The position numbers and the translations under genes are program-made. Positions 16,728 through 24,159 of a stretch of DNA of 64,000 nt are shown piece after piece. A model generated the notes under the pieces. That model was not told the DNA's origin. It did no database searches and saw only the letters and a program-made list of their open reading frames with translations. Location: assembly GCF_017876755.1 (NCBI RefSeq), contig NZ_JAGIOO010000001.1, positions 124,001-188,000 on the forward strand, read 5' to 3'. The first letter of the stretch is position 1, and each line of letters begins with the position of its first letter. The stretch comes from Crossiella equi (GTDB taxonomy: Bacteria; Actinomycetota; Actinomycetes; Mycobacteriales; Pseudonocardiaceae).

Positions 16728-17680
16728 GCCGACTCCTCGCGCAGGCTGCGGCCGGTCAGGGACAGGAAGACGTCGTCCAGGGTCGGGCGGGCCACGGCCA
16801 GCCCGCGCGGCCGGACCTCTGCCCGGTCCAGGGCGCGGACCAGCTCGGGCAGGGCCTCGTCACCCTGCCGCACGCGCAGGGTCAGCGTGCTGCCGGTGGC
16901 GGTCACCTCGTGCGCCCCGGGCAGCGCCGCCCCCACCGGCACGGCCCGGCGGGCGGTGTCGGTGTCGGCGAGCTCGACGGTGACCAGGTCGCCGGAGACC
17001 TTGGCCTTGAGCTGGTCGGGCGTGCCCTCGGCGATGATGCGCCCGTGGTCGATGACGATCACCCGCTCGGCGGCGGTGTCGGCCTCGTCCAGGTAGTGCG
17101 TGGTCAGGAAGATCGTCGTCCCGTACCGCGCGCGCAGCTCGCCGATGTGCGCCCACAGGTTGGCCCGGCTGTGCGGGTCGAGCCCGGTCGAGGGCTCGTC
17201 CAGGAACAGCAGCCCGGGCCGGTGGATGAGCCCGAGCGCGACGTCCAGGCGCCGCTTCTGCCCGCCGGACAAGGTGATCACGTACCGGGAGGCCAGGTCG
17301 GCCAGCTCGAGCTGCCCCATCAGCTCCTCCGCCCGGGCCCGGGCCTGGGCGCCGGTGAGCCCGTAGACGCGGCCCTGGGTGTACAGCTCGTCGCACACCC
17401 GCTGCCCCTCGCTGGCACCGTGCTTCTGCCCGATGTAGCCGATGTTGCGCCGCACCCGGTCGGGTTCGGTGCGCACGTCGAACCCGGCGACGCGGGCCTG
17501 CCCGGCGGTGGCGGGCAACAGCGTGGTGAGCATCCGCAACGTGGTGCTCTTCCCGGCCCCGTTGGGCCCGAGGAAGGCCACGACCTCCCCCTCCGCCACA
17601 TCGAGGTCAACCCCACGGACGGCCTCGACCACCTCCTTCTTGGCTTTGAAGTGTCGGACCAGTTGCCTGGTGTGGATCAT
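16724..17680 (-). CDS. drrA: DrrA-type ABC transporter ATP-binding protein
   Basis: 318 residues. Walker A GPNGAGKST starts at residue 38, the Q-loop region is NIGYIGQKHGASEG, the signature is LSGGQKRRLDVALGL, and Walker B is LLFLDEPSTGLD followed by the H-loop (FLTTHYLDEAD). The C-terminal 80 residues match the DrrA regulatory extension. I place the start at the ATG at 17680, which follows GGAG by six bases (GGAGCTGGGGATG). The ATG at 17692 lies inside an inverted repeat that is probably an operator. First gene of the drrABC operon. Confidence 0.85.
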   Translation of the reverse strand: MIHTRQLVRHFKAKKEVVEAVRGVDLDVAEGEVVAFLGPNGAGKSTTLRMLTTLLPATAGQARVAGFDVRTEPDRVRRNIGYIGQKHGASEGQRVCDELYTQGRVYGLTGAQARARAEELMGQLELADLASRYVITLSGGQKRRLDVALGLIHRPGLLFLDEPSTGLDPHSRANLWAHIGELRARYGTTIFLTTHYLDEADTAAERVIVIDHGRIIAEGTPDQLKAKVSGDLVTVELADTDTARRAVPVGAALPGAHEVTATGSTLTLRVRQGDEALPELVRALDRAEVRPRGLAVARPTLDDVFLSLTGRSLREESA

Positions 17681-17690
17681 CCCCAGCTCC

Positions 17691-17751
17691 ATTCAAACTT
17701 GAGTGGCTGGAGGAGGGTAGGGCATGGGGGAGTCGGGGTACAAGTTTGAAT
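17691..17751. promoter_or_regulatory. Perfect 11-bp inverted repeat in drr promoter region
   Basis: ATTCAAACTTG at 17691-17701 is repeated exactly in inverse orientation as CAAGTTTGAAT at 17741-17751, with 39 bases between arms. Each arm contains a TCAA-type half site. The left arm is just upstream of the preferred drrA start. The right arm falls within the first codons of the divergent gene. A regulator such as the nearby PadR protein could bind both arms and loop or cover the promoter. Confidence 0.5.
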
Positions 17752-18100
17752 ACCGGGGCCGGTTGCTCGACCTCCTCCGGCACGCGCCCGGCGCCCTGCT
17801 GGTCGAGGCGGCTGTCCGGGAGCCGAACCCGAGCGCCAACCGCTGCTTCGTCGAGCCCGCGCTCAACGCCTGCGGCACGGCGAGAACTGGGCCCGCGTGG
17901 GCGCGGCTCGGGCGCGGTACTGGGCGAGCGTCCCCCGCGTCGACTATCCGCACCTGATGCCCGGTGCGTCCTGCCCGGTGCCGCTCAACCCCAAGTCACA
18001 CCCGGCGCAAGACCACGACCGGGACGCCCGGGCCCACCCCGACGGCTACCTGCGCCACCGGGTCGAGATCCAGGTCAAGTGGGAGATCACTGACAGTTGA
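17724..18100 (+). pseudogene. Frameshifted gene, hypothetical helical protein
   Basis: Coding signal starts in one frame from ATG 17724 (YKFEYRGRLLDLLRHAPGAL, then EAAVREPNPSANRCFVEPAL) and moves to another frame around 17870-17882, where it continues as HGENWARVGAARARYW and ends HPDGYLRHRVEIQVKWEITD before TGA at 18098-18100. Both halves have near-saturated G/C third positions in their own frame. One missing base near 17874-17878 would join them as NACGTGENWARV. The ends resemble an uncharacterised actinobacterial family, and the middle appears short. It may be a true pseudogene or a sequencing error. Its last 14 bases overlap the PadR gene. Confidence 0.5.
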
Positions 18101-18719
18101 GGTCCGGCTTGGGCCGGGGCCGGGCGCTGCCGTCGGCGTTGAACAGGGCGCCCCCGGGGGTGCCGAAGACGTGCGGGGCCTCGCCGACGAAGGTGTGCTC
18201 GCCCGACTCCAGGCGTTCGACCAGGTCCTGGGTCCAGGCGATGTTGCTGTCCGCCGAGCGGCGCCACAGGCCGAACAGCTCGCTCATGTGGGCCGGTTCG
18301 GTCAGCTCGCCGGTGCGGGACTCGACCTGGGCGCGGTTGACCTCCAGGGCGGCCAGGCGCTCCTTGAACAGGGAGATCACCTCGTCCCGGGGCAGGGCGG
18401 GCATCAGGACCAGGGCCGCGGCCAGCAGGTCCGGCTTGTGCTCCTCCGGCTCGCGCAGCGTCGCGCGCAGCAGGCGCAGGAACTCCGCCTCGCCCGCCGG
18501 CGTCAGGGCGTAGTCGACCCGGCCCAGGTTCTCGGTGGGGGAGGTGGCCGTCATCAGCTCCTGCTTGGTGAGCTGCTTGAGGCCGTGGTAGATCGAGCCC
18601 CACTTGATGTTGCCCCACTCGTGCGCCCACCAGGCCTCAAGCTCGGCTCGCACCAGGTAGCCGTGTGCGGTGCCGCACCAGCGCACCACACCGAGCAGCA
18701 GCAGCCTCGTCGCCGACAT
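18087..18719 (-). CDS. PadR-family transcriptional regulator
   Basis: 210 residues from ATG 18719 after GGGAG. The N-terminal winged helix (RLLLLGVVRWCGTAHGYLVR, then WGNIKWGSIYHGLKQLTKQ and the wing GRVDYALTPAGEAEFLRLL) is PadR-like. The C-terminal half is a helical dimerisation domain (Vir_C-type: PHVFGTPGGALFNADGSARP near the end). PadR proteins usually repress exporters in response to drugs. Its location next to the drrABC operon and an MFS operon makes either a likely target. Confidence 0.8.
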   Translation of the reverse strand: MSATRLLLLGVVRWCGTAHGYLVRAELEAWWAHEWGNIKWGSIYHGLKQLTKQELMTATSPTENLGRVDYALTPAGEAEFLRLLRATLREPEEHKPDLLAAALVLMPALPRDEVISLFKERLAALEVNRAQVESRTGELTEPAHMSELFGLWRRSADSNIAWTQDLVERLESGEHTFVGEAPHVFGTPGGALFNADGSARPRPKPDLNCQ

Positions 18720-18757
18720 GTTCTCCCTGTTCACCCACGTGCACGTACGGCACCAGG

Positions 18758-19972
18758 TTATCCCCGGGGCACCTCCGCCCGGCGCAGGTCCGCCACCGAC
18801 AGGCACAGCGCGGCGCCCACCAGCTCCAGGCCCGCGCTGACCAGGAAGGCCGTGCTCGCCCCGACGGCGTCCGCGGTCAGCCCGAACAAGCTCATCGCCA
18901 ACGGCGCGATGCCCAGGCCGCACAGCGTGTTCACGCTGGTCACGCGGCCCCGGAACGCATCCGGCGTGCGCGCCTGGACCACGGTCTGCAACGCCACGCC
19001 GAACGGGGCCGCCACCAGCCCGACCAGCCCCGCCGCGCCGACCGCCAGCGCCAGGGTCGGCGCGTGCGCCATCGCCGCGGTGGCCAGGCCCTCGGCCGCC
19101 GCGCTCACCGCGGCCACCACTCCCAGCCGGCGCCGCACCCGCACCCGCAGCAGCACCAGCGCCCCCAGCGCCGCGCCACCGCCGAAGGCCGCCAGCAGCA
19201 GTCCGATGCCCGCCGCACCCCAGCCGCGCGAGGAGGCCAGCAGCGCCAGCCCGATGTTCATCGGCCCCACGAACCCCAGGTTGACCACCAGGGCGACGAG
19301 CAGCGCCGTGCGCACCACCCGCGCCCCGCGCAGGAAGGCGAACCCGGCCCGCACCGCGGCGAACGCCGCCTCCCCGGACGGCGGCACCGTCCGCCGCGGC
19401 CGCACCGAGGCCACCGCGACCATGGACACCCCGAAGGTCACCGCGTTGACCAGGCAGGCCAGCGGCAGCCCGCCCACCGCGACCAGCGCCCCGCCCAGCG
19501 GAGCCCCCAGCAGCAGCGCGGCCCGGCCGACCAGCTCCTGCACCGCCGCCGCCGAAGGCAGCTGGGCGGTCTCGACCAGCCTCGGCTGCAACGACCCGGC
19601 CGCGGGCAGGAACACCGCGTCGGCCACCCCGAACACCAGCGCCACCAGCACCAGCCACAGCAGACTCGGCGCCGACCAGGCCAGCCCCGCCGCGGCCAGC
19701 ATGACCACCGCGCGCACCAGGTCGCTGCCGACCATCAGCCGCCGCACGTCGTACCGGTCGGCCAGCGCGCCCCCGGCCAGCAGCAGCACCAGCCGGGGCA
19801 CCGCCGAGACCGCCAGCACCGTGCCCGCCACCCCGGGCGAGGCCAGCTGGACCGCCGCCCAGGACAGCGCCACGTGCCACACCTGGTCGCCCAGCAACGA
19901 GGTGCCGTGCCCGGCCAGGTACCGCAGGTAGGCGGGCTCCCGCCAGGCCGGGCGGGCCACCGCGGTGGTCAC
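18758..19972 (-). CDS. MFS transporter (drug-efflux type)
   Basis: A 404-residue 12-helix major facilitator of the group containing macrolide and enterobactin exporters. The loop 2-3 motif is GGALADRYDVRRLMVGSDLV; later helices include GVADAVFLPAAGSLQPRLVE and FRGRVTSVNTLCGLG. GTG 19972 overlaps the ArsR-type gene's TGA (GTGA), showing translational coupling. The role is probably efflux under control of the upstream regulator. Confidence 0.85.
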   Translation of the reverse strand: MTTAVARPAWREPAYLRYLAGHGTSLLGDQVWHVALSWAAVQLASPGVAGTVLAVSAVPRLVLLLAGGALADRYDVRRLMVGSDLVRAVVMLAAAGLAWSAPSLLWLVLVALVFGVADAVFLPAAGSLQPRLVETAQLPSAAAVQELVGRAALLLGAPLGGALVAVGGLPLACLVNAVTFGVSMVAVASVRPRRTVPPSGEAAFAAVRAGFAFLRGARVVRTALLVALVVNLGFVGPMNIGLALLASSRGWGAAGIGLLLAAFGGGAALGALVLLRVRVRRRLGVVAAVSAAAEGLATAAMAHAPTLALAVGAAGLVGLVAAPFGVALQTVVQARTPDAFRGRVTSVNTLCGLGIAPLAMSLFGLTADAVGASTAFLVSAGLELVGAALCLSVADLRRAEVPRG

Positions 19973-20547
19973 GGGCGTTCCGGGAAACCGTGCAGGAACA
20001 GGAACACGTGCTCGCGCCCGTCCTCGGCCTCCGGCCCGGCGGGCAGCTGCTCGCGCGGGGCCTTCCAGCGGTCGAGCACCGCGTGCAGCTCGTCCTCCAG
20101 CTGCCGCAGCTCCACGTCGGTCAGTCGCAGGTAGTGGTTGGAGGTGAACGCCGAGGAGTTCCACTGCCCGCCCCAGGCCGAGCGGGTCTCCTGGAAGGTG
20201 CGCGAGCGCTCGAACTGGTCGGTGACCATCTGTGCGAGCGCCGCCCCGGCCACCGTGCGGGCCTCCGGCGAGCTGAAGTCCGTCCAGGCCCAGGACTGTT
20301 GCTCGGCGGAGGCCCGCCACCACCGCTCCCGCCGGTCCCGGGCCAGCTCCGGCGCCTCGACGATGTACCCGCCCTTGGCCAGCTCACGCAGGTGGTAGCT
20401 GACCAGGCCCGGGTCGGTGTCGATGCGCTTGGCCAGCGCGCTGACCGTGGCGGGCCCGGTCTGGGCGAGCAGCCGGTACAGCTTCTGCCGGATCGGCTGG
20501 GCGAGGCTGCGGAGCACCTCGGGATCGGTGATGCGGCGACCTTCCAT
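19969..20547 (-). CDS. ArsR-like winged-helix regulator
   Basis: 192 residues. The N-terminal winged helix (DPEVLRSLAQPIRQKLYRLL, then ATVSALAKRIDTDPGLVSYH and LRELAKGGYIVEA) is ArsR type. The remainder is a larger helical domain with RERWWRAS and TDVELRQLEDELHAVLDRW, typical of ArsR proteins paired with MFS exporters in actinomycetes. I see no metal-binding Cys motif. It is first in a two-gene operon with the MFS gene. The start ATG directly abuts a tandem operator-like repeat. Confidence 0.8.
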   Translation of the reverse strand: MEGRRITDPEVLRSLAQPIRQKLYRLLAQTGPATVSALAKRIDTDPGLVSYHLRELAKGGYIVEAPELARDRRERWWRASAEQQSWAWTDFSSPEARTVAGAALAQMVTDQFERSRTFQETRSAWGGQWNSSAFTSNHYLRLTDVELRQLEDELHAVLDRWKAPREQLPAGPEAEDGREHVFLFLHGFPERP

Positions 20548-20572
20548 GTTCCAGAAGATAAGTTCCAGAAGA
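20548..20572. promoter_or_regulatory. Tandem 11-bp direct repeat at ArsR start
   Basis: GTTCCAGAAGA occurs at 20548-20558 and again at 20562-20572, a 14-bp period. In the direction of the gene it reads TCTTCTGGAAC twice and ends exactly at the ATG. No ribosome binding site fits between, which suggests a leaderless transcript with the repeats covering the -10 region. It is a likely autoregulatory operator. Confidence 0.5.
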
Positions 20573-20598
20573 AAGTTTCCGCAATAGCCGAGCCATGC

Positions 20599-20700
20599 TC
20601 AGGTGGCCGGGAAGACCGCCACCTGCGTGTGCCGGTGCCGGGGCACCTCGATCTCCTCGACCACCGCCGTGGCGAAGTCCACCGTGGTCAGCGTGCCCTC
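20599..20700 (-). pseudogene. C-terminal remnant of an NAD(P)-binding (SDR/NmrA) protein
   Basis: Only the last 33 codons survive: EGTLTTVDFATAVVEEIEVP followed by RHRHTQVAVFPAT and a stop. This resembles the C-terminus of atypical SDR/NAD(P)H-binding proteins (TTVDFA-type ending). Upstream the similarity stops and the MFS gene begins 24 bases further on. It has no start codon of its own and is read as a gene relic. Confidence 0.35.
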
Positions 20701-20723
20701 CGAGCGGCGAGCGGTCGAACAGG

Positions 20724-21935
20724 TCAGGCCATGACCGGCCGGGGCTCGCGCAGCTTGAGGAAGGTCGCGGCCACCACGAGCAGACCGGCCGCCTGGGCCA
20801 GCGCCAGCAGCTGAGGGCTGACGGCGTCGCCGACCGCGCCGAAGACCAGGAACGCCACCGGGAAGGTCAGGCTCACCGCCGCCTGCAGCGCGGCGAAGAA
20901 GCGGCCCTTGACCTCGTTGGGCACCACGGCCTGGAACAGCGCGGTGAACTTCACGTTCGACACCCCCAGGCACACCCCGCTCGCGGCCAGCAGCACACCG
21001 TAGAGCCAGCCGTTGACCAGCAGGCCCGGCACGCCCAGGCACACCGCGAACAGCGCGATGCAGCCCGCGCCGAACCGGGTCACCCGGTCACCGGTGGGAA
21101 TACTGGCCGCGGCGAAGGCGCCGAGCAGCAGGCCCAGCCACAGCGCGGCCTCCAGCACCGCGAGCGTGCCCGCGCCCTGCTCCAGCACGAGCTTGGTGTA
21201 GAGCGGCAGCACCAGCAGCGTGGGCGCGGAGAAGAAGTTGGCCGCGGCGAAGCACAGCAGCAGTGGCCGCACCCCGGGCATCGACCCCAGGAACGACCAG
21301 GTGCTGCCCTCGCTGGCCGGGGCGGCGGCACCGCCGGGCGCGGTGGGCAGCGGGGTGAACTTGGCCGCCAGCAGGCACAGCGCGGCCACCGCGTAGGTGG
21401 CGGCGTTGACCCACACCGCACCGGCGAACCCGACGCCCGCGATCACCGCCGCGCCGACCGCGGCCCCGGCGAAGTTGGCCACCGACTGCGTCGAGGAGCC
21501 GAAGCCGACCGCGCGCTCGATGTCCTTGCCCTCCACCAGCTCCGGCATCGCCTTGAGCAGGCAGGGGTCGAAGAAGGCCTGGGTGGTGGCCAGCACGATC
21601 GCCACCGGGTACACCGCCCACGGCGAGACCGCGTCGAAGCTGGCGAACACCGCGAGCACGGTGACCACACCGCAGGCGATGAGCTCGGCGCGCAGCATGA
21701 CCGCCCGGCTGGGCGCGCGGTCCAGGAAACGGCCGATGTGGCGCACCAGCAGCAGCGGCGGCAGGGCGCCCATGACCAGGAACGCGCCGGAGGCCAGCCC
21801 CCGGGTGTCCTCGGGCAGGCTGCCGAGCAGCCACCACAGCAGCGCGATCTGGTAGAGCCGGGTGCCGCCCTGGGAGAGCACCTGGCCGAGCCAGACCAGC
21901 GTGAAGTTCCGGTTGTGCGCCAACAGTCCCAGCAT
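20724..21935 (-). CDS. MFS transporter
   Basis: A 403-residue 12-helix major facilitator. Recognisable parts are HNRNFTLVWLGQVLSQGGTR at the start, GRFLDRAPSRAVMLRAELIA as the loop 2-3 motif, and the late motif FQAVVPNEVKGRFFAALQA. It overlaps the stop of the upstream ligase-like gene by one base (TGATG), so the two are coupled. I infer it exports the product or a metabolite of that enzyme. Confidence 0.85.
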   Translation of the reverse strand: MLGLLAHNRNFTLVWLGQVLSQGGTRLYQIALLWWLLGSLPEDTRGLASGAFLVMGALPPLLLVRHIGRFLDRAPSRAVMLRAELIACGVVTVLAVFASFDAVSPWAVYPVAIVLATTQAFFDPCLLKAMPELVEGKDIERAVGFGSSTQSVANFAGAAVGAAVIAGVGFAGAVWVNAATYAVAALCLLAAKFTPLPTAPGGAAAPASEGSTWSFLGSMPGVRPLLLCFAAANFFSAPTLLVLPLYTKLVLEQGAGTLAVLEAALWLGLLLGAFAAASIPTGDRVTRFGAGCIALFAVCLGVPGLLVNGWLYGVLLAASGVCLGVSNVKFTALFQAVVPNEVKGRFFAALQAAVSLTFPVAFLVFGAVGDAVSPQLLALAQAAGLLVVAATFLKLREPRPVMA

Positions 21936-23191
21936 CACGCACCGCGCTCGTCGAGCAGCCGCACCAGCTTGCCGGTGCGCGGGTTGACGGTCAGGCCGGT
22001 GGTACCGACCCACTCCACCGCCAGGGGGTTGATCAGGTCCTTGGCCACGTGGTCGGCGAACATCGGGCGGGCCTGGTCCAGCCCGGCCGCGATCGCCTCG
22101 GCCAGTTCCTCCTGACCCCGCACGGCACCGGCCAGGCGCAGCACCAGCTGGTCCTTGGCGTCCCGGCGGCGCAGCACGACCTGCAGCCCGGTGACGGCCT
22201 GCCCGGCCGCGGCGGTGGCGTTCTCCACCACCTGGCGCAGGTCGTCGAGGTAGACGGTGACCGGCCCGACGCGGGCGCCCTCGTCGGAGCGGCCCAGCAG
22301 GCGGAAGGTGCGCGCATCGATGTCGACCCACTCGGCGAGGTCGCCGACGGGGTAGCGCACGACGGGCTGGAGGCGGCGGACCAGGTCGGTGACCACCACG
22401 CGGCCCGGGCGGCCCGGCTCGGTGATCTGCTCGCCGGTCTCGATGTCCAGGATCTCCATGACCCGGTTCGGGAAGACCTGGTGCACACGCGCGTCCTCCT
22501 CCCCGGCGACCGGGCCGCCGAGGATGCCGCCGTCCACGCTGGCGTAACCGATGGAGCGGACGCGGGCGTGGGGGAAGGCGGCGTTGATGAGCGCGCGCTG
22601 GTCGCCGTAGAAGGCCTCGCCGCTGAACAGCACGATGCGCACCGAGGGCAGCTGGCCGATGGTGTCCACGACGTGCTGGGCCAGCTGGCACAGCGAGGTG
22701 GGCGGCGCGGCCAGCACGGTGGCGCCGAACTCCTCCAGGGTCTTGGCCACGAACTCCAGCGGCGCGGACCCGGCGATGGGCAGCTGGACGGTGTCGACCG
22801 GCGCGTCCTGGAGGGTGTTGAGGGTGAAGATGAAGCTGGAGTACAGCTCGCCCGCGTAGAACAGGTTGGCCACGCGGTCGCCGTCGACCAGCCCGGCGCC
22901 GGACAGCCCGGTGGAGAAGGTCTCGCTCATCTCCCGCCACTCGGCGCGGGTGTAGACCGAGACGCGGGGCGCACTGGTGGTTCCGCCGGTCTTGAACACC
23001 AGTCCGCCGACCTGCGGACCGGTGTGCAACCGGTTGTCGGTGAGGGTGTTGGCTGCCCAATAAGTGGCGTGGTCCACAATCGGGAGATCGGTGATCCCCG
23101 GCTTGTCCGGCAGCGCGGAGTACAGTTCCCGGTAGTAGGGGGAACTCTCACGGACGAACTCGACGAGTTCTTCGAAGGACTGGGCTGCCAC
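21935..23191 (-). CDS. Phenylacetate-CoA-ligase / LuxE-like adenylating enzyme
   Basis: 418 residues from GTG 23191. The Gly/Thr-rich nucleotide loop KTGGTTSAPR is at residues 67-76, followed by YTRAEWREM. VRIVLFSGEAFYGDQR and GYASVDGGILGGPVAGEEDA form the middle signature. VVVTDLVRRLQPVVRYPVGD and TFRLLGRSDEGARVGPVTVY correspond to the A8-like and later motifs of the PaaK-like family. It is closely similar in layout to the C-terminal half of the LuxC-LuxE fusion at 27656-30178. It should activate a carboxylic acid as acyl-AMP. Upstream codons are poorer in G/C third positions, so I prefer this start, ten bases after AAAGG. Confidence 0.75.
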   Translation of the reverse strand: MAAQSFEELVEFVRESSPYYRELYSALPDKPGITDLPIVDHATYWAANTLTDNRLHTGPQVGGLVFKTGGTTSAPRVSVYTRAEWREMSETFSTGLSGAGLVDGDRVANLFYAGELYSSFIFTLNTLQDAPVDTVQLPIAGSAPLEFVAKTLEEFGATVLAAPPTSLCQLAQHVVDTIGQLPSVRIVLFSGEAFYGDQRALINAAFPHARVRSIGYASVDGGILGGPVAGEEDARVHQVFPNRVMEILDIETGEQITEPGRPGRVVVTDLVRRLQPVVRYPVGDLAEWVDIDARTFRLLGRSDEGARVGPVTVYLDDLRQVVENATAAAGQAVTGLQVVLRRRDAKDQLVLRLAGAVRGQEELAEAIAAGLDQARPMFADHVAKDLINPLAVEWVGTTGLTVNPRTGKLVRLLDERGA

Positions 23192-23236
23192 CGCCGGGGA
23201 ACCTTTCTGCCGTTCGGACAAAACGGTTGAGGTTAC

Positions 23237-23252
23237 CGCCGGGTACCCGGCG
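23237..23252. promoter_or_regulatory. 16-bp perfect palindrome upstream of ligase-MFS operon
   Basis: CGCCGGGTACCCGGCG is self-complementary and lies 46 bases before the ligase start. It may be an operator or a hairpin; a short T/C stretch (TTTTCC) borders it on the + strand. Confidence 0.35.
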
Positions 23253-23320
23253 TTTTCCCAGGTCGATTTCCACTGTGCCCAGCGACACCTGATCACTTCG
23301 AATACCCGGATCCCGACCCG

Positions 23321-24082
23321 TCAACCGGCGACCACCAAACGGAGTGCCGAGTCGTATTCGGGCTGTGTCCGCAAGTGGCCGAAACGGCGGTCCCACTCCC
23401 CGGATTCCAGGTCCGCGCGCAGTTTCGCGACCGTGCGCGCCTCGGCCTCCGCACCGGCGAAGCGCCAGCCGGACTGGGCGCGCCGCACGGCCGGGTCCAG
23501 GAACCGTTCCGGGCGGCCGTAGTAGGCGTCGGTGAACCCGTCCGGGCAGTCCAGCGCGACCGGCACCGGGGTGGTGCGCGCACCGCCCAGCACCTCCGCG
23601 ATGTGCGCCACCGCCGGGAACCGGGTGGCCTCGGCGGCGACCACCTCCGGGGCGTACTCGCCGAACCAGCCCTCGGCCAGCGCCTGGGCGCAGATGGTCA
23701 GCACGACGACCGGGCCCGCGCTGACCCGCCGCAGCTCGCGCAGGCCGCGGTCGGCGTCGGCCCAGTGGTGCACGGTGATCGTGGCCATCGCGGCGTCCAC
23801 GGCGTTGTCGTCGAAGGGCAGCTCCTCGGCGGTGGCGTTGACCGCCGGGGCCAGGTGCCGGGGCCGCTGGGCGCGCATCGAGGCCGAGGGCTCGACCGCG
23901 ATGACGTGGCGGTCGGCGGGTTCGTAGGAGCCCGCGCCCGCGCCGACGTTGAGCACGGTCCGCGCCTCGCCCAGGGCGGCGTGCACCAGCGCAGCGATGC
24001 GCGGGTCGGTGCGCCGGTGGGCGGCGTACCCGATGCCGGGGGTCTCGTAGTCGAAGTCACCAGCAGGTCGGGTGCGCACCAC
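23321..24082 (-). CDS. Class I SAM-dependent methyltransferase
   Basis: 253 residues. Motif I is VLNVGAGAGSYEP near residue 43, motif II is VIAVEPSASM, then ATAEELPFDDNAVDAAMATI and TVHHWADADRGLRELRRV, a UbiE/type-11 methyltransferase pattern. The acceptor is unknown. Two GTG codons follow GGAGGAACT, so the start is 24082 or 24079. It is divergent from the HxlR-peroxiredoxin gene. The 129-base gap and palindrome before the ligase gene mean cotranscription with it is possible but not shown. Confidence 0.8.
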   Translation of the reverse strand: MVRTRPAGDFDYETPGIGYAAHRRTDPRIAALVHAALGEARTVLNVGAGAGSYEPADRHVIAVEPSASMRAQRPRHLAPAVNATAEELPFDDNAVDAAMATITVHHWADADRGLRELRRVSAGPVVVLTICAQALAEGWFGEYAPEVVAAEATRFPAVAHIAEVLGGARTTPVPVALDCPDGFTDAYYGRPERFLDPAVRRAQSGWRFAGAEAEARTVAKLRADLESGEWDRRFGHLRTQPEYDSALRLVVAG

Positions 24083-24159
24083 AGTTCCTCCGATACGTAG
24101 GTTCCTTTACGAAACGCACTATGCTGTCGCCGGGGGAGGGGCGTCAAGGGAGGAACTGG

